Shown piece by piece: positions 1 to 8,074 of a stretch of 64,000 nucleotides of DNA. The stretch covers positions 372,001 through 436,000 of the forward strand of contig JACKPR010000002.1 of the NCBI GenBank assembly GCA_024233395.1, given 5' to 3'. This stretch comes from Chlamydiales bacterium (GTDB lineage Bacteria; Chlamydiota; Chlamydiia; Chlamydiales; Simkaniaceae). Under the pieces are notes generated by a model. The model ran no database searches. It was not told the origin of the DNA and saw only the letters and a program-made list of their open reading frames with translations. How positions within the stretch are numbered: the stretch's first letter is position 1; every line of letters begins with the position of its first letter. A program made the translations under genes and the position numbers.

Positions 1-2
1 TG

Positions 3-1115
3 GATATCATTGAAGCAGTAGATCTTATTCGTGGCCCGAAAGGAACAGCTGTAGGATTAACGATTCTTCGAGAATCAGGTGAAGGTAAAGAGAAAAAAAC
101 TGAGAAATTTGATACCGAAGTTATTCGTGATGAAATTGTGCTAAAAGAAACCCGTTTTGAAGTGGAGAAAATTCCGTTTGGCGATGGCATTATTGCCCAT
201 CTCCGGCTCTTTTCGTTTTATCAAGATCCTAATGACTCCTCTGCCTCAGATCTAAAAAAAGCAATCGAAGAGTTCAAAAAAAATGAGAAACTTCTTGGAA
301 TTGTTTTAGACCTTCGTGGAAATGCTGGAGGCCTTCTTCCTCAAGCTGTTGCTGTAACAGGCCTTTTTATAAAAAAAGGAGTCGTTGTTTCTGTAAAAGA
401 TAGTGAAGGAAATATTCAACATCTTCGAAATTTTGATGGAACATTGACATGGGATGGCCCTCTGATTGTCTTAACCAATAAAGGAAGCGCCTCTGCTGCA
501 GAAATTGTAGCACAAACATTGAAAGATTATGGTCGTGCTTTACTTGTTGGCGATCCCTACACATGGGGAAAAGGATCTTACCAGCTCTTCACACTTGAAG
601 GGGGGAATGTCAATAAAATCAATCCTCAAGGGGAATATAAAGTCACGAGAGGTCTATATTACACTGTTTCTGGAAAAAGCCCTCAACTTACAGGAACAAA
701 AGTTGATATTGAAATTCCCGGAGGACTTACAGAGCTAGAAATTGGTGAATCCTTTGCAAAGTTCCCTCTTGAAAATGATGAAATTGCCCCAAATTATGTG
801 GACAACTTAGCAGATATTCATCCTTTTCATCGGGGTAAAATGATGCGCATGTACAAAAAGGATCAGCAAAAAAAACTCGACCTTTATGGATCCCACATTG
901 AAATTTTAAGAAAAAATTCTACCTGTCGTATTGACCAAAACCGCAACTATCAAAACTTTTTGAAAGAGGTAAAAAAAGAAGAGTTTGATGCTGAAAGTAT
1001 GGAAAAGTATGGTCAAAATGATCTTCAGCTTGAAGAATCAATAAATGTCATGAAAGATTTAATCTTGATGGAACGCTTTCAAAAGGAACCACTACCAGCT
1101 GCTGCTGGCGGATAA
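3..1115 (+). CDS. tsp: C-terminal processing protease (Tsp/CtpA, S41), 5' end cut by window
   Basis: The frame is open from base 3, so the gene begins before the window; the GTG at 138 is internal. The first residues look like the end of a PDZ domain, followed by the S41 catalytic core. The nucleophile motif GSASAAEIV and the general-base lysine in TWGKGSYQ are both present, so the catalytic Ser-Lys dyad is intact. After the core lies a charged C-terminal tail of about 120 residues. The family degrades or trims proteins in the periplasm by their C-termini. In Chlamydia tsp (CT441) lies near gltX (CT445), as here. Alternative: another S41 protease such as a CPAF relative, but the motif spacing fits Tsp better. 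Confidence 0.88.
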   Translation, partial: DIIEAVDLIRGPKGTAVGLTILRESGEGKEKKTEKFDTEVIRDEIVLKETRFEVEKIPFGDGIIAHLRLFSFYQDPNDSSASDLKKAIEEFKKNEKLLGIVLDLRGNAGGLLPQAVAVTGLFIKKGVVVSVKDSEGNIQHLRNFDGTLTWDGPLIVLTNKGSASAAEIVAQTLKDYGRALLVGDPYTWGKGSYQLFTLEGGNVNKINPQGEYKVTRGLYYTVSGKSPQLTGTKVDIEIPGGLTELEIGESFAKFPLENDEIAPNYVDNLADIHPFHRGKMMRMYKKDQQKKLDLYGSHIEILRKNSTCRIDQNRNYQNFLKEVKKEEFDAESMEKYGQNDLQLEESINVMKDLILMERFQKEPLPAAAGG

Positions 1116-1155
1116 TTTGAAAAAAGGGTAGACTAGGTCTTTTTCATACAAATGA

Positions 1156-2664
1156 ATGAGACAAATGGAAGTACGGACACGCATCGCCCCTTCACCAACT
1201 GGTGACCCCCATGTAGGAACTCCTTACATGGCTCTTTTTAATTTGATTTTTGCAAGACATCACGGGGGGAAATTTCTCCTTCGGATTGAAGACACCGATC
1301 GCACACGATCTCGCCCAGAATACGAAGAGAGCATTTTTAAATCCCTTCAATGGCTCGGAATTCATTGGGATGAAGGTCCTGATATTGGGGGTCCTTACGG
1401 TCCTTATCGTCAATCAGAACGCACTGAGATCTATCGAGAATACTGCCAAAAACTTCTAGACGCTGGGCATGCCTATAAGTGCTTTGCAACTCCTGAAGAA
1501 CTCAAAGAAATGCGTGAACTCAGTGCTAAAATGGGGCAGCGGATGGGATATGATCGTCGCTATCGCAACCTTAGTCCTGCTGAAATCGAGCAGCGGGAAA
1601 AATCAGGGCAACCTTATGTGATTCGATTAAAAGTTCCTCTCACTGGAGAATGCACTTACGAAGATCTAACAAAAGGAAGAATCACTTGCCCATGGAGTGA
1701 TGTTGATGATCAAATTCTTCTTAAATCAGATGGGTTCCCTACCTATCATTTAGCCAATGTTGTCGATGATTACTTAATGAAAATCACTCATATCATCCGG
1801 GGAGATGAATGGATGGCATCAACTCCTAAACACGTTCTTCTTTATGACCTTTTTGGATGGGATAGGCCCAAATTTATGCACATGCCTCTCCTCCTTGGTG
1901 CAGATGGTAAAAAACTTTCAAAACGAAAAAACCCAACTTCGGTCTTTTATTACAAGGAAAGTGGTTATCTCCCCAAAGCTTTTGTAAATTTCTTGACGCT
2001 GATGGGATATAGTATGCCACATGATAAAGAAATCTATTCTTTGGAAGAAATCATTAAAGATTTTTCTGTCGACCGAGTAGGAGTCTCAGGGGCATTTTTT
2101 GATATCAAAAAACTTGATTGGTTGAATCAACAATACCTCATCAATGACATCCCAGAAAAGGAGCTCTGGCCAAAAATCAAAGAGTGGGGATTTAATGATG
2201 AACGGATGTCAAAAATTGTTCCCCTTATTCACACTCGTATTAAAACATTTTCTGAATTCATGGAACTTTGTCAATTCCTCTTTATCAACCATATTCCCTT
2301 AACAGATGAACTTTTAACTCCAAAAGAAACTCCAAAAGAAACTGCTGCGGAAATTTTGCAGTGCATGATTTGGGATATGGAAGAAAGTGAAGATTGGGGA
2401 CGAGAGGGTTTTCAAAACGCCTCTCGCAATATCGCAACACTTTTTGAAGTGAATCATAAAAAAGTAATCATGCCAATCCTTTTTGCTGTGATTATTGGAA
2501 AACATCAAGGACCACCCTTATTTGATTCCGTTGCTATCCTTGGAAAAGATCTGACACGCGCAAGAATCTTAAAAGGAATGGAGTTTTTAGGAGGGATTTC
2601 CAATAAGAAAATGGTCTCTCTTAAAAAGAAGTGGGATCAGAGAGCTCCGGCTCTAGAGGAGTAA
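1156..2664 (+). CDS. gltX: Glutamate--tRNA ligase
   Basis: Class I aminoacyl-tRNA synthetase charging tRNA-Glu in the cytosol. The HIGH-type motif is in PSPTGDPHVG (residues 12-21) and the KMSKS-type motif is KLSKR (253-257). Length of 502 residues is normal for bacterial GluRS. Chlamydiae usually lack GlnRS, so this enzyme probably also charges tRNA-Gln for later amidation by GatCAB (family knowledge, not visible here). Two in-frame ATGs (1156 and 1165) precede the conserved start and neither has a clear Shine-Dalgarno. The 3' end overlaps an antisense small lipoprotein ORF by 44 bases. Confidence 0.95.
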   Translation: MRQMEVRTRIAPSPTGDPHVGTPYMALFNLIFARHHGGKFLLRIEDTDRTRSRPEYEESIFKSLQWLGIHWDEGPDIGGPYGPYRQSERTEIYREYCQKLLDAGHAYKCFATPEELKEMRELSAKMGQRMGYDRRYRNLSPAEIEQREKSGQPYVIRLKVPLTGECTYEDLTKGRITCPWSDVDDQILLKSDGFPTYHLANVVDDYLMKITHIIRGDEWMASTPKHVLLYDLFGWDRPKFMHMPLLLGADGKKLSKRKNPTSVFYYKESGYLPKAFVNFLTLMGYSMPHDKEIYSLEEIIKDFSVDRVGVSGAFFDIKKLDWLNQQYLINDIPEKELWPKIKEWGFNDERMSKIVPLIHTRIKTFSEFMELCQFLFINHIPLTDELLTPKETPKETAAEILQCMIWDMEESEDWGREGFQNASRNIATLFEVNHKKVIMPILFAVIIGKHQGPPLFDSVAILGKDLTRARILKGMEFLGGISNKKMVSLKKKWDQRAPALEE

Positions 2665-2767
2665 TCTCTTCATCAAGAGTATCGGAAACGATGTAGTGAG
2701 GATTGTAACCTGTTGAGGCACACCCCGAAATAAGAAAAAATAATGCCAACGTGAGGATCCATTTCAT
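2621..2767 (-). CDS. Small putative lipoprotein, 48 aa
   Basis: A short ORF on the minus strand starting at ATG 2767. It encodes a hydrophobic signal peptide ending in a lipobox, LISGC (Cys at residue 16), then about 32 mostly acidic residues. This is the layout of a small secreted lipoprotein. It overlaps the 3' end of gltX antisense and is divergent from the cysJ-like gene. The ribosome binding site is weak (AGAAATT before ATG). In Chlamydia the small lipoprotein OmcA is encoded near gltX, but this one is not cysteine-rich, so homology is not claimed. Confidence 0.55.
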   Translation of the reverse strand: MKWILTLALFFLISGCASTGYNPHYIVSDTLDEEITPLEPELSDPTSF

Positions 2768-2796
2768 AATTTCTATTTACGTTAGCTAAGGTCTGA

Positions 2797-3903
2797 TTGT
2801 CAATGACTGAATATAATAAAGAAAACCCCTTTCCTGCCAAGATCATTGAACGTTATGTTCTTAATAAAGAAGGGTCGACAAAAAAAACGTATCACATCAC
2901 CCTGGACCTAGCAGGCTCTAAGATTTCCTATCGAGCAGGGGATGCCTTAGCTATTTTCCCCGAAAACCTTCCTGAAGAGGTCAATACCCTTCTTGAAGCT
3001 CTTAATAAAAGTGGGAATGAAGAAATCACCGATCCTCGCTCAGGAAGCACTTTATCTTTAGAACATTTCCTTAAAGCAAAAGTTAACTTGAATCGGATTC
3101 CTGCTGTCCTATTAAAACAGACAGGAGACGCAAAACTTCTAGAAGAAGATAATAAAGAGGCGCGTGCACAGTTCATTGCAAAGCACGATCTGGTCGAATT
3201 TTTTGAGCTTTATCCTACAAATCTTCCCCTCCAAGAATTGGTTTCCTATTTCGCACCCCTTCTCCCCCGTTTTTATTCGATTGCTTCTTCACCAACTGTT
3301 AATCCCCATACCGTTGATCTCTTAGTTGCCACTTTTTCTTATAAACATGGAAAAAAAGAAAAGGAAGGCCTAGGACCCCATTACCTTTGTCATCTTGCAG
3401 CGATGCATACCACACCCATTCATACTTATCTTCATCCCACCCCTCATTTCCTTCTTCCTCAAGATCCAACAACCCCAATTATTATGATTGGCCCTGGAAC
3501 AGGTGTCGCTCCTTATCGAGCCTTTCTTCAGGAGCGCGAAGCCCAAAAAGCTTCCGGAAAAAATTGGCTTTTCTTTGGAGAAAGAAATCAGGCAACCGAC
3601 TATTACTATGAGGCCTACTTTGAATCTTTGAAAAAGAAAAACTTTTTATCTCTTGATCTTGCTTTTTCTAGAGACCAATCAGAAAAATATTATGTTCAAC
3701 ACCGCCTTCTTGAAAAAGGAGATGAGATTTGGTCTCTTTTATCTTCTGGAGCCTATCTCTATGTTTGTGGAGATGCTCGCCATATGGCAAAAGATGTCAC
3801 CACTGCGCTTCATTCAATTATTGAAAACCATGGTTCTCAAGACGGAAAAAACTATCTAAAATCACTTCGAAAAGAAAAACGGCTTTTATTAGATGTTTAT
3901 TAG
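2797..3903 (+). CDS. cysJ: CysJ-type FAD/NADPH reductase (sulfite reductase flavoprotein-like)
   Basis: Ferredoxin-NADP reductase-like flavoprotein of 366-368 residues. Visible motifs: RFYSIASSP (FAD binding), the nucleotide-binding loop GPGTGVAPYRAFLQER, YVCGDA, and a C-terminal aromatic Tyr that stacks on the flavin. The connecting domain typical of CysJ/CPR proteins lies between the two FAD segments. The N-terminal flavodoxin domain of classical CysJ is absent, so electrons must go to a separate carrier or acceptor. TTG 2797 or ATG 2803 are both possible starts; the AAGG at 2787 fits TTG spacing better. Position next to ispF matches Chlamydia CT435/CT434 from memory. No sulfite reductase haemoprotein is visible, so the electron acceptor is unknown. 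Confidence 0.85.
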   Translation: MSMTEYNKENPFPAKIIERYVLNKEGSTKKTYHITLDLAGSKISYRAGDALAIFPENLPEEVNTLLEALNKSGNEEITDPRSGSTLSLEHFLKAKVNLNRIPAVLLKQTGDAKLLEEDNKEARAQFIAKHDLVEFFELYPTNLPLQELVSYFAPLLPRFYSIASSPTVNPHTVDLLVATFSYKHGKKEKEGLGPHYLCHLAAMHTTPIHTYLHPTPHFLLPQDPTTPIIMIGPGTGVAPYRAFLQEREAQKASGKNWLFFGERNQATDYYYEAYFESLKKKNFLSLDLAFSRDQSEKYYVQHRLLEKGDEIWSLLSSGAYLYVCGDARHMAKDVTTALHSIIENHGSQDGKNYLKSLRKEKRLLLDVY

Positions 3904-4690
3904 AATCCTTTGTTTTCTTTTGATCTCTCTTTCATTATTTGGATCCTATACTTCAGAATTCTATCACTCTTTTGATCAGAAGAAATCTGAACAGTGGCCT
4001 TCTCTTTTAGAAATAGGAGAAAAAGCCCTTGAAGAACATTCTGATCCTAAAATTCATGCAAGACTTGCAAGTCTCTACTTCTATCTTGGAAAGTATGAAG
4101 AAATGAAGAAACACATCGATGCCTGTATAACCGAATCTCTAGATGATGAGTCACAAGAACTCTTGATTAGAAGTCTTTACCTTCTTTCCGCTTACCATCG
4201 AATCAATAAGAATTATGCTTCAGCACAACACGTCATCCAAAAAGCTTTAACCAAAGCACGTGCTTATAATCAACCCTGTCTTCTTGCAAAAGTTCTCTTC
4301 AATGCAGGTGCTGCAGAAGCTGATGATCCCAAGGGAGACTGCGAGCTTGCTCAAAAGTATTACGAGGAAGCCTTAACCTACTTTTCTCCTGACTCTGATG
4401 ACGCTCACCGCGTTTTGATTCGATTAGGAAGGATTTATTTTCTAAAAAAAGAATTCTATAAATTGAACCCCTTACTCTCAAATCTTTCGCAAACTAATTT
4501 GTCACCAAGAACGTGTGTTCATTTTTACTATCTTTCTGCTCAAGTAGCCCTTGCAAAGGGGATGATAGAAGAAGCTGAGAAATGGATCGAAAAAGGGCTC
4601 CATCTAGCAAAAAAAATGGAGATGACAAAAGATTATGAACGTCTAGAGTCATTAAAAGAAGAGCACCCTCTCAGTAAATCGTTCTCCTAA
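3893..4690 (+). CDS. Exported TPR-repeat protein
   Basis: Begins inside the end of the cysJ-like gene (11-base overlap), so the two are probably co-transcribed. The N-terminus is a typical cleavable signal peptide (hydrophobic residues 3-17). The rest, about 245 residues, is made of helix pairs with TPR-like spacing, for example LASLYFYLGKYEEMKKHI and AEKWIEKGLHLAKKME. TPR proteins act as protein-protein scaffolds. No catalytic motif is seen. A short AT-only palindrome follows the stop (about 4690-4712). Confidence 0.7.
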   Translation: MFIRILCFLLISLSLFGSYTSEFYHSFDQKKSEQWPSLLEIGEKALEEHSDPKIHARLASLYFYLGKYEEMKKHIDACITESLDDESQELLIRSLYLLSAYHRINKNYASAQHVIQKALTKARAYNQPCLLAKVLFNAGAAEADDPKGDCELAQKYYEEALTYFSPDSDDAHRVLIRLGRIYFLKKEFYKLNPLLSNLSQTNLSPRTCVHFYYLSAQVALAKGMIEEAEKWIEKGLHLAKKMEMTKDYERLESLKEEHPLSKSFS

Positions 4691-4765
4691 AAATATTTAT
4701 TTATAAATATCTAGAGTTCCTCTATACTTTAGGCCCCATTAACCCCCTTTTATGGAGAAATTGTT

Positions 4766-5422
4766 ATGGAAAGGCTTCCTTTAACGTTAACAAACATTCA
4801 ACCCTATGTTTCGTCCGTAGCTTATGCTGCACTCAGCAAAGTTTGTGATGATAGGCTTCTCCAGCAGTTGTCTCATCCTGACGGCATATTGGTCGTCAAT
4901 GAGAGAATCTCATCACGCGTCCATATGGAATGGCATACAGATGAAACCGACCGAATTAATGGGATTATACTTTGTGTTTATAATAATGAATATCTTGAAG
5001 CATGGAAAATTCTAACAGAATCTTCAGATGGTGAATCATCCCAAATTATCGTTACAACAAAACCTTTATATACTAACACCTCACCCCTGGTTTTACATGT
5101 TAGCTTAGCCAATCAAATCTTTAGTCGTTGTGTAGGCACTCCTCATAAAAAACCTGTTGCATTTAATTTTACAGCTGAGACCCTGGAACATCCTGAGCAA
5201 ATCCAAGCCTTTTTTGGACGCAATCAAGAGATGCTTCCAGAGATACTCCGGGCATCATTATTTCCTCCAAAGGTAGAGCGTAAAATGCATCGTGCATCTT
5301 CTCGTCCCCAAGATAGCTCTTCTCCTTCAAGTAGTAACAATCAATACATCTATATTGTAGGAGGCATTCTTCTTCTTTTAAGTCTTGCTTATCTAGCTAA
5401 AAGAACCTTTGCTAAAAGGTAG
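4766..5422 (+). CDS. Tail-anchored hypothetical protein
   Basis: 218 residues of unrecognised sequence. There is no signal peptide. A Ser/Pro-rich linker (about residues 173-190) leads to one C-terminal hydrophobic segment (IYIVGGILLLLSLAYLA) followed by KRTFAKR. This is a tail-anchor layout, with the bulk of the protein in the cytosol or, if secreted, facing away from the membrane. A TATACT box lies about 35 bases before the start, with a GGAG ribosome site. The gene is monocistronic: a strong terminator follows. Anchored proteins of unknown fold are common in chlamydiae, but no function can be assigned. Confidence 0.6.
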   Translation: MERLPLTLTNIQPYVSSVAYAALSKVCDDRLLQQLSHPDGILVVNERISSRVHMEWHTDETDRINGIILCVYNNEYLEAWKILTESSDGESSQIIVTTKPLYTNTSPLVLHVSLANQIFSRCVGTPHKKPVAFNFTAETLEHPEQIQAFFGRNQEMLPEILRASLFPPKVERKMHRASSRPQDSSSPSSSNNQYIYIVGGILLLLSLAYLAKRTFAKR

Positions 5423-5445
5423 AATTTCTAAAGATTTATTTTTCA

Positions 5446-5493
5446 AAAAAAGCTTACCGTTTATCTTTTTGTCTCTTTTCGGTAAGCTTTTTG
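5446..5493 (+). terminator. Rho-independent terminator
   Basis: A perfect 13-bp stem (AAAAAGCTTACCG at 5447-5459 paired with 5480-5492), a 20-base loop and a T-run on the 3' side. It ends the tail-anchored protein gene and insulates it from the next gene. Confidence 0.8.
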
Positions 5494-5520
5494 TTACTTA
5501 AAAGTTAAAGAAAACGAAAA

Positions 5521-6009
5521 ATGGTCATTAAACTTAGCAAGCTTGCAAATCCTATCAATAGCTTGATAAAGTTAGTTTCAGCAAGCAACACTCCTTTGGA
5601 TGAAAAATTCAGCAAAGATGCTTATAGTGATGCTGCTCCAACAGCTAAATTAGCCCTTATTCGAGAACTAGAAAAGCTTGAAACAGACAAAAGAGAGGTT
5701 TCTGATTTATGGGAAAACCGTCTTTTTCTAATCTCTTGTATTCAAGGGGCTGTGATGGTTGGAATTGTTGTTATCGGTTATAATAATCAAGAGCTCTCAC
5801 AAGTTCTAAAAGAAAAAAGAGTGATCGTTATTGGCCCTTGCATGAAGATTTCGATCGGACTTCTTCCTCTCATTGAGATCACGCGACTCAATATCAAATT
5901 CATTTCAACCTACCATAAAAAACAACTCACAGACGTTCAATCAAGACTTAGAGCTTATACACGAATTGATCAGATAGCGCGTCTAGAGGAGCTTACGGAT
6001 AGAGTCTAA
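5521..6009 (+). CDS. Hypothetical membrane protein, 162 aa
   Basis: Unrecognised. Two hydrophobic stretches (about residues 67-85 and 98-118) suggest two membrane spans flanked by charged segments. No ribosome site is obvious upstream of ATG 5521; an A-rich stretch precedes it. The 3' end overlaps the convergent ispF by four bases. It has no motif that suggests a reaction. Confidence 0.5.
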   Translation: MVIKLSKLANPINSLIKLVSASNTPLDEKFSKDAYSDAAPTAKLALIRELEKLETDKREVSDLWENRLFLISCIQGAVMVGIVVIGYNNQELSQVLKEKRVIVIGPCMKISIGLLPLIEITRLNIKFISTYHKKQLTDVQSRLRAYTRIDQIARLEELTDRV

Positions 6010-6494
6010 TCTATCCCTTCAACTGTTGTGAGAATGCAAAAGCACATCAATCCTTCCCCTTTTCCAAAGGCTGTCAAGCCATCTCCAGAAGTAAATGTTA
6101 TCCCAACTTGATCACTCGATAGATTGAGGGCCTTTGCCACACTTTGACGGACTTCATCGGCTCGTTTTTGAAACTTGGGCCTTTTTCCTTCGATCGTCAA
6201 AGCAATATGTTCGATTTTCTGAGAGCCTAATGTTTCATAAGCTTTATCAAGATAAACGCGACTATCAGTGATTCCCTCGTTATGACAAAGATCGATCGCA
6301 ATTTTCCCAAGAATCGGAACATGCGTCAATGAGGTAATCGCATTGCAAATCGCATGAAACACAACATCTCCATCCGAATCTGCATCCATCCCTGGAGCAT
6401 CTTCAAAGGGGATTCCTGCAATGATACATTTTTTATCTGCACCATCTTTTAAAAAGCGGTGACTATCTTGTCCAATGCCTGTCCGATATTTCAT
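6006..6494 (-). CDS. ispF: 2-C-methyl-D-erythritol 2,4-cyclodiphosphate synthase
   Basis: MEP-pathway enzyme that cyclises CDP-ME 2-phosphate to MEcPP, on the way to isoprenoids needed for undecaprenyl phosphate and quinones. The metal-binding GQDSHRF motif, the DADSDGDVVFHAI segment and the TSGDGLTAFGKGEGL signature are all present. Length is about 160 residues, as usual. I chose ATG 6494 because it places the start just before the conserved GxGxDxH; a TTG at 6509 adds five residues. In Chlamydia ispF (CT434) neighbours cysJ (CT435), as it nearly does here. Confidence 0.93.
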   Translation of the reverse strand: MKYRTGIGQDSHRFLKDGADKKCIIAGIPFEDAPGMDADSDGDVVFHAICNAITSLTHVPILGKIAIDLCHNEGITDSRVYLDKAYETLGSQKIEHIALTIEGKRPKFQKRADEVRQSVAKALNLSSDQVGITFTSGDGLTAFGKGEGLMCFCILTTVEGID

Positions 6495-6607
6495 AAGGTT
6501 TAAACCCAAATAAATATTCGTTGCTCATCACTTGGATTTTAAGTATACATTTCTGAACTTTTTTTGTGCTGCAAAAAAATTCCCGTTTCAGAAACAACCA
6601 AACTTGT

Positions 6608-6613
6608 TATAGT
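6608..6613 (+). promoter_or_regulatory. Candidate -10 box of murA (possible leaderless start)
   Basis: TATAGT lies eight bases before the murA ATG. The -35 (TTTCAG, 6586) is weak. If used, transcription would start at or next to the ATG. A GGTG just before the ATG could instead be a poor ribosome site. Confidence 0.35.
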
Positions 6614-6621
6614 CTGGTGAT

Positions 6622-7983
6622 ATGGATCACTTCAAAATTATCGGCGGAAAACCACTAGCTGGAAATGTTAAAGCAGCAGGCGCAAAAAATGCGATCACGA
6701 AAATGCTTGTTGCTTCTCTTTTGTCCGATAAAAAATGCACCTTCACAAATGTTCCTAACATTTCAGAAGTCGAAACCACTGTCAATCTTTGCCAAGAGAT
6801 TGGGATGGAGGTCAAATGGGAAAGAGAAGAAGGACGCATGGAAGTGATCACAAAAGAAATCAAATCTTCTTACGTTCCTTTAAATTTTTCTGGTGCCAAT
6901 CGGATCCCGATTTTGATGATGGGCTCTCTTTTAGGACGGACAAAAGAGAATATTATTGTCCCAACTGTTGGAGGATGCAAAATTGGAAAACGTCCTGTTG
7001 ATTTTCATGTAATGGCCCTTGAGAAGTTGGGTGCTATTGTTGAATACCGCACGATCAAAAATGAACATGCCTATTTTGCTCATGCTCCGGAAGGAATGAA
7101 AGGAACCATTATTGAACTTCCTTACCCTTCAGTCATGGCAACGGAAAATGCAATTCTTGCAGCATGCCGAGCAAAAGGGAAAACGGCTATTCATGGGGCT
7201 GCAATTGAGCCTGAGGTCATCGACTTGATTCTCTTTTTGCAAAAGCTTGGTGTTGTCATTTATGTTGATGTAGATCGTACAATTTATGTTCAAGAAACAA
7301 CCACCTTTTATGAAGTTGAACATAAGGTCATTACCGACCGCATTGAAGCGGCTTCTTTTGGAATGGCTGCCATTGCAACGAAAGGAAAAGTTTTTGTAGA
7401 AGGGGCGCAACAAGCCCATATGATCACTTTTTTGAATAAACTTCGCCAAATCAATGGTGGCTTTTCTGTGAAAGAAAATGGGATTGAGTTTTTCTATCAA
7501 GGGCCACTTAAAGGTGGACTCCATCTTCAAACCGATGTTCATCCTGGCTTCTTAACCGATTGGCAACAACCTTTTGTTGTTCTTTTGACTCAAGCTCGAG
7601 GAAGCTCAGTTGTCCATGAAACCGTTTATGAAAATCGGTTTGGGTATGTGGATACATTGATCAAAATGGGAGCGCATGTCGAGCGTTTTACACAATGTCT
7701 TGGAGATCGCCCTTGTCGTTTTGCCTCTCGCAACTATCAACATAGCCTCATTGTTAAAGGTCCCACGAAATTTGAAGGAATGCAAATCGATATTCCCGAT
7801 CTTCGCGCTGGTTTTGCCTATGTCATGGCTGCCCTTCTTGCTCCAGAAGAAAGCATTATCACAGGTCTTCCTTACCTTGATCGCGGGTATGAAAATCTCG
7901 AAACTAAACTTCAAGCTCTTGGAGCAAATATCACCCGGGTTAAAGAACCTGCCTTAAAAGAAGAACCCGCTATTGTTGTATAG
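6622..7983 (+). CDS. murA: UDP-N-acetylglucosamine 1-carboxyvinyltransferase
   Basis: First committed step of peptidoglycan precursor synthesis: enolpyruvyl transfer from PEP to UDP-GlcNAc. The substrate-binding Lys-Asn pair (GAKNAITK, residues 20-27) is present. The active-site loop reads GGCKIGKRPVDFH, with Cys119 at the position of E. coli Cys115. Chlamydia trachomatis MurA is reported to carry Asp there, which gives fosfomycin resistance, so this protein looks fosfomycin-sensitive at that site. At 453 residues it is about 30 longer than E. coli MurA, mainly at the C-terminus. argS lies nearby, as in Chlamydia (CT454/CT455). Confidence 0.93.
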   Translation: MDHFKIIGGKPLAGNVKAAGAKNAITKMLVASLLSDKKCTFTNVPNISEVETTVNLCQEIGMEVKWEREEGRMEVITKEIKSSYVPLNFSGANRIPILMMGSLLGRTKENIIVPTVGGCKIGKRPVDFHVMALEKLGAIVEYRTIKNEHAYFAHAPEGMKGTIIELPYPSVMATENAILAACRAKGKTAIHGAAIEPEVIDLILFLQKLGVVIYVDVDRTIYVQETTTFYEVEHKVITDRIEAASFGMAAIATKGKVFVEGAQQAHMITFLNKLRQINGGFSVKENGIEFFYQGPLKGGLHLQTDVHPGFLTDWQQPFVVLLTQARGSSVVHETVYENRFGYVDTLIKMGAHVERFTQCLGDRPCRFASRNYQHSLIVKGPTKFEGMQIDIPDLRAGFAYVMAALLAPEESIITGLPYLDRGYENLETKLQALGANITRVKEPALKEEPAIVV

Positions 7984-8010
7984 CCCTTGTCATTCCTATC
8001 CTTATCTTTA

Positions 8011-8030
8011 ATTCGGGATAGGTTCATAGC
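8011..8030 (+). repeat. Dispersed motif GGGATAGGTTCA, copy 1
   Basis: Intergenic. The 20 bases match the copy at 18881-18900 at 18 positions. It lies just upstream of the epmB promoter. Confidence 0.6.
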
Positions 8031-8039
8031 GAAAACATT

Positions 8040-8068
8040 TTGACGATACCTCTTCAATCGAGTACAAT
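8040..8068 (+). promoter_or_regulatory. Sigma-70-type promoter of epmB; predicted leaderless mRNA
   Basis: TTGACG (8040-8045), 17-base spacer, TACAAT (8063-8068). Only six bases separate the -10 box from ATG 8075 and there is no ribosome binding site, so the transcript should begin at or very near the start codon. Confidence 0.65.
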
Positions 8069-8074
8069 TGCTCC

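Noticed and set aside
4690..4712. AT-only palindrome after the TPR gene as a terminator
   Set aside because: The stem has no G-C pairs and no following T-run, so it is too weak to call.
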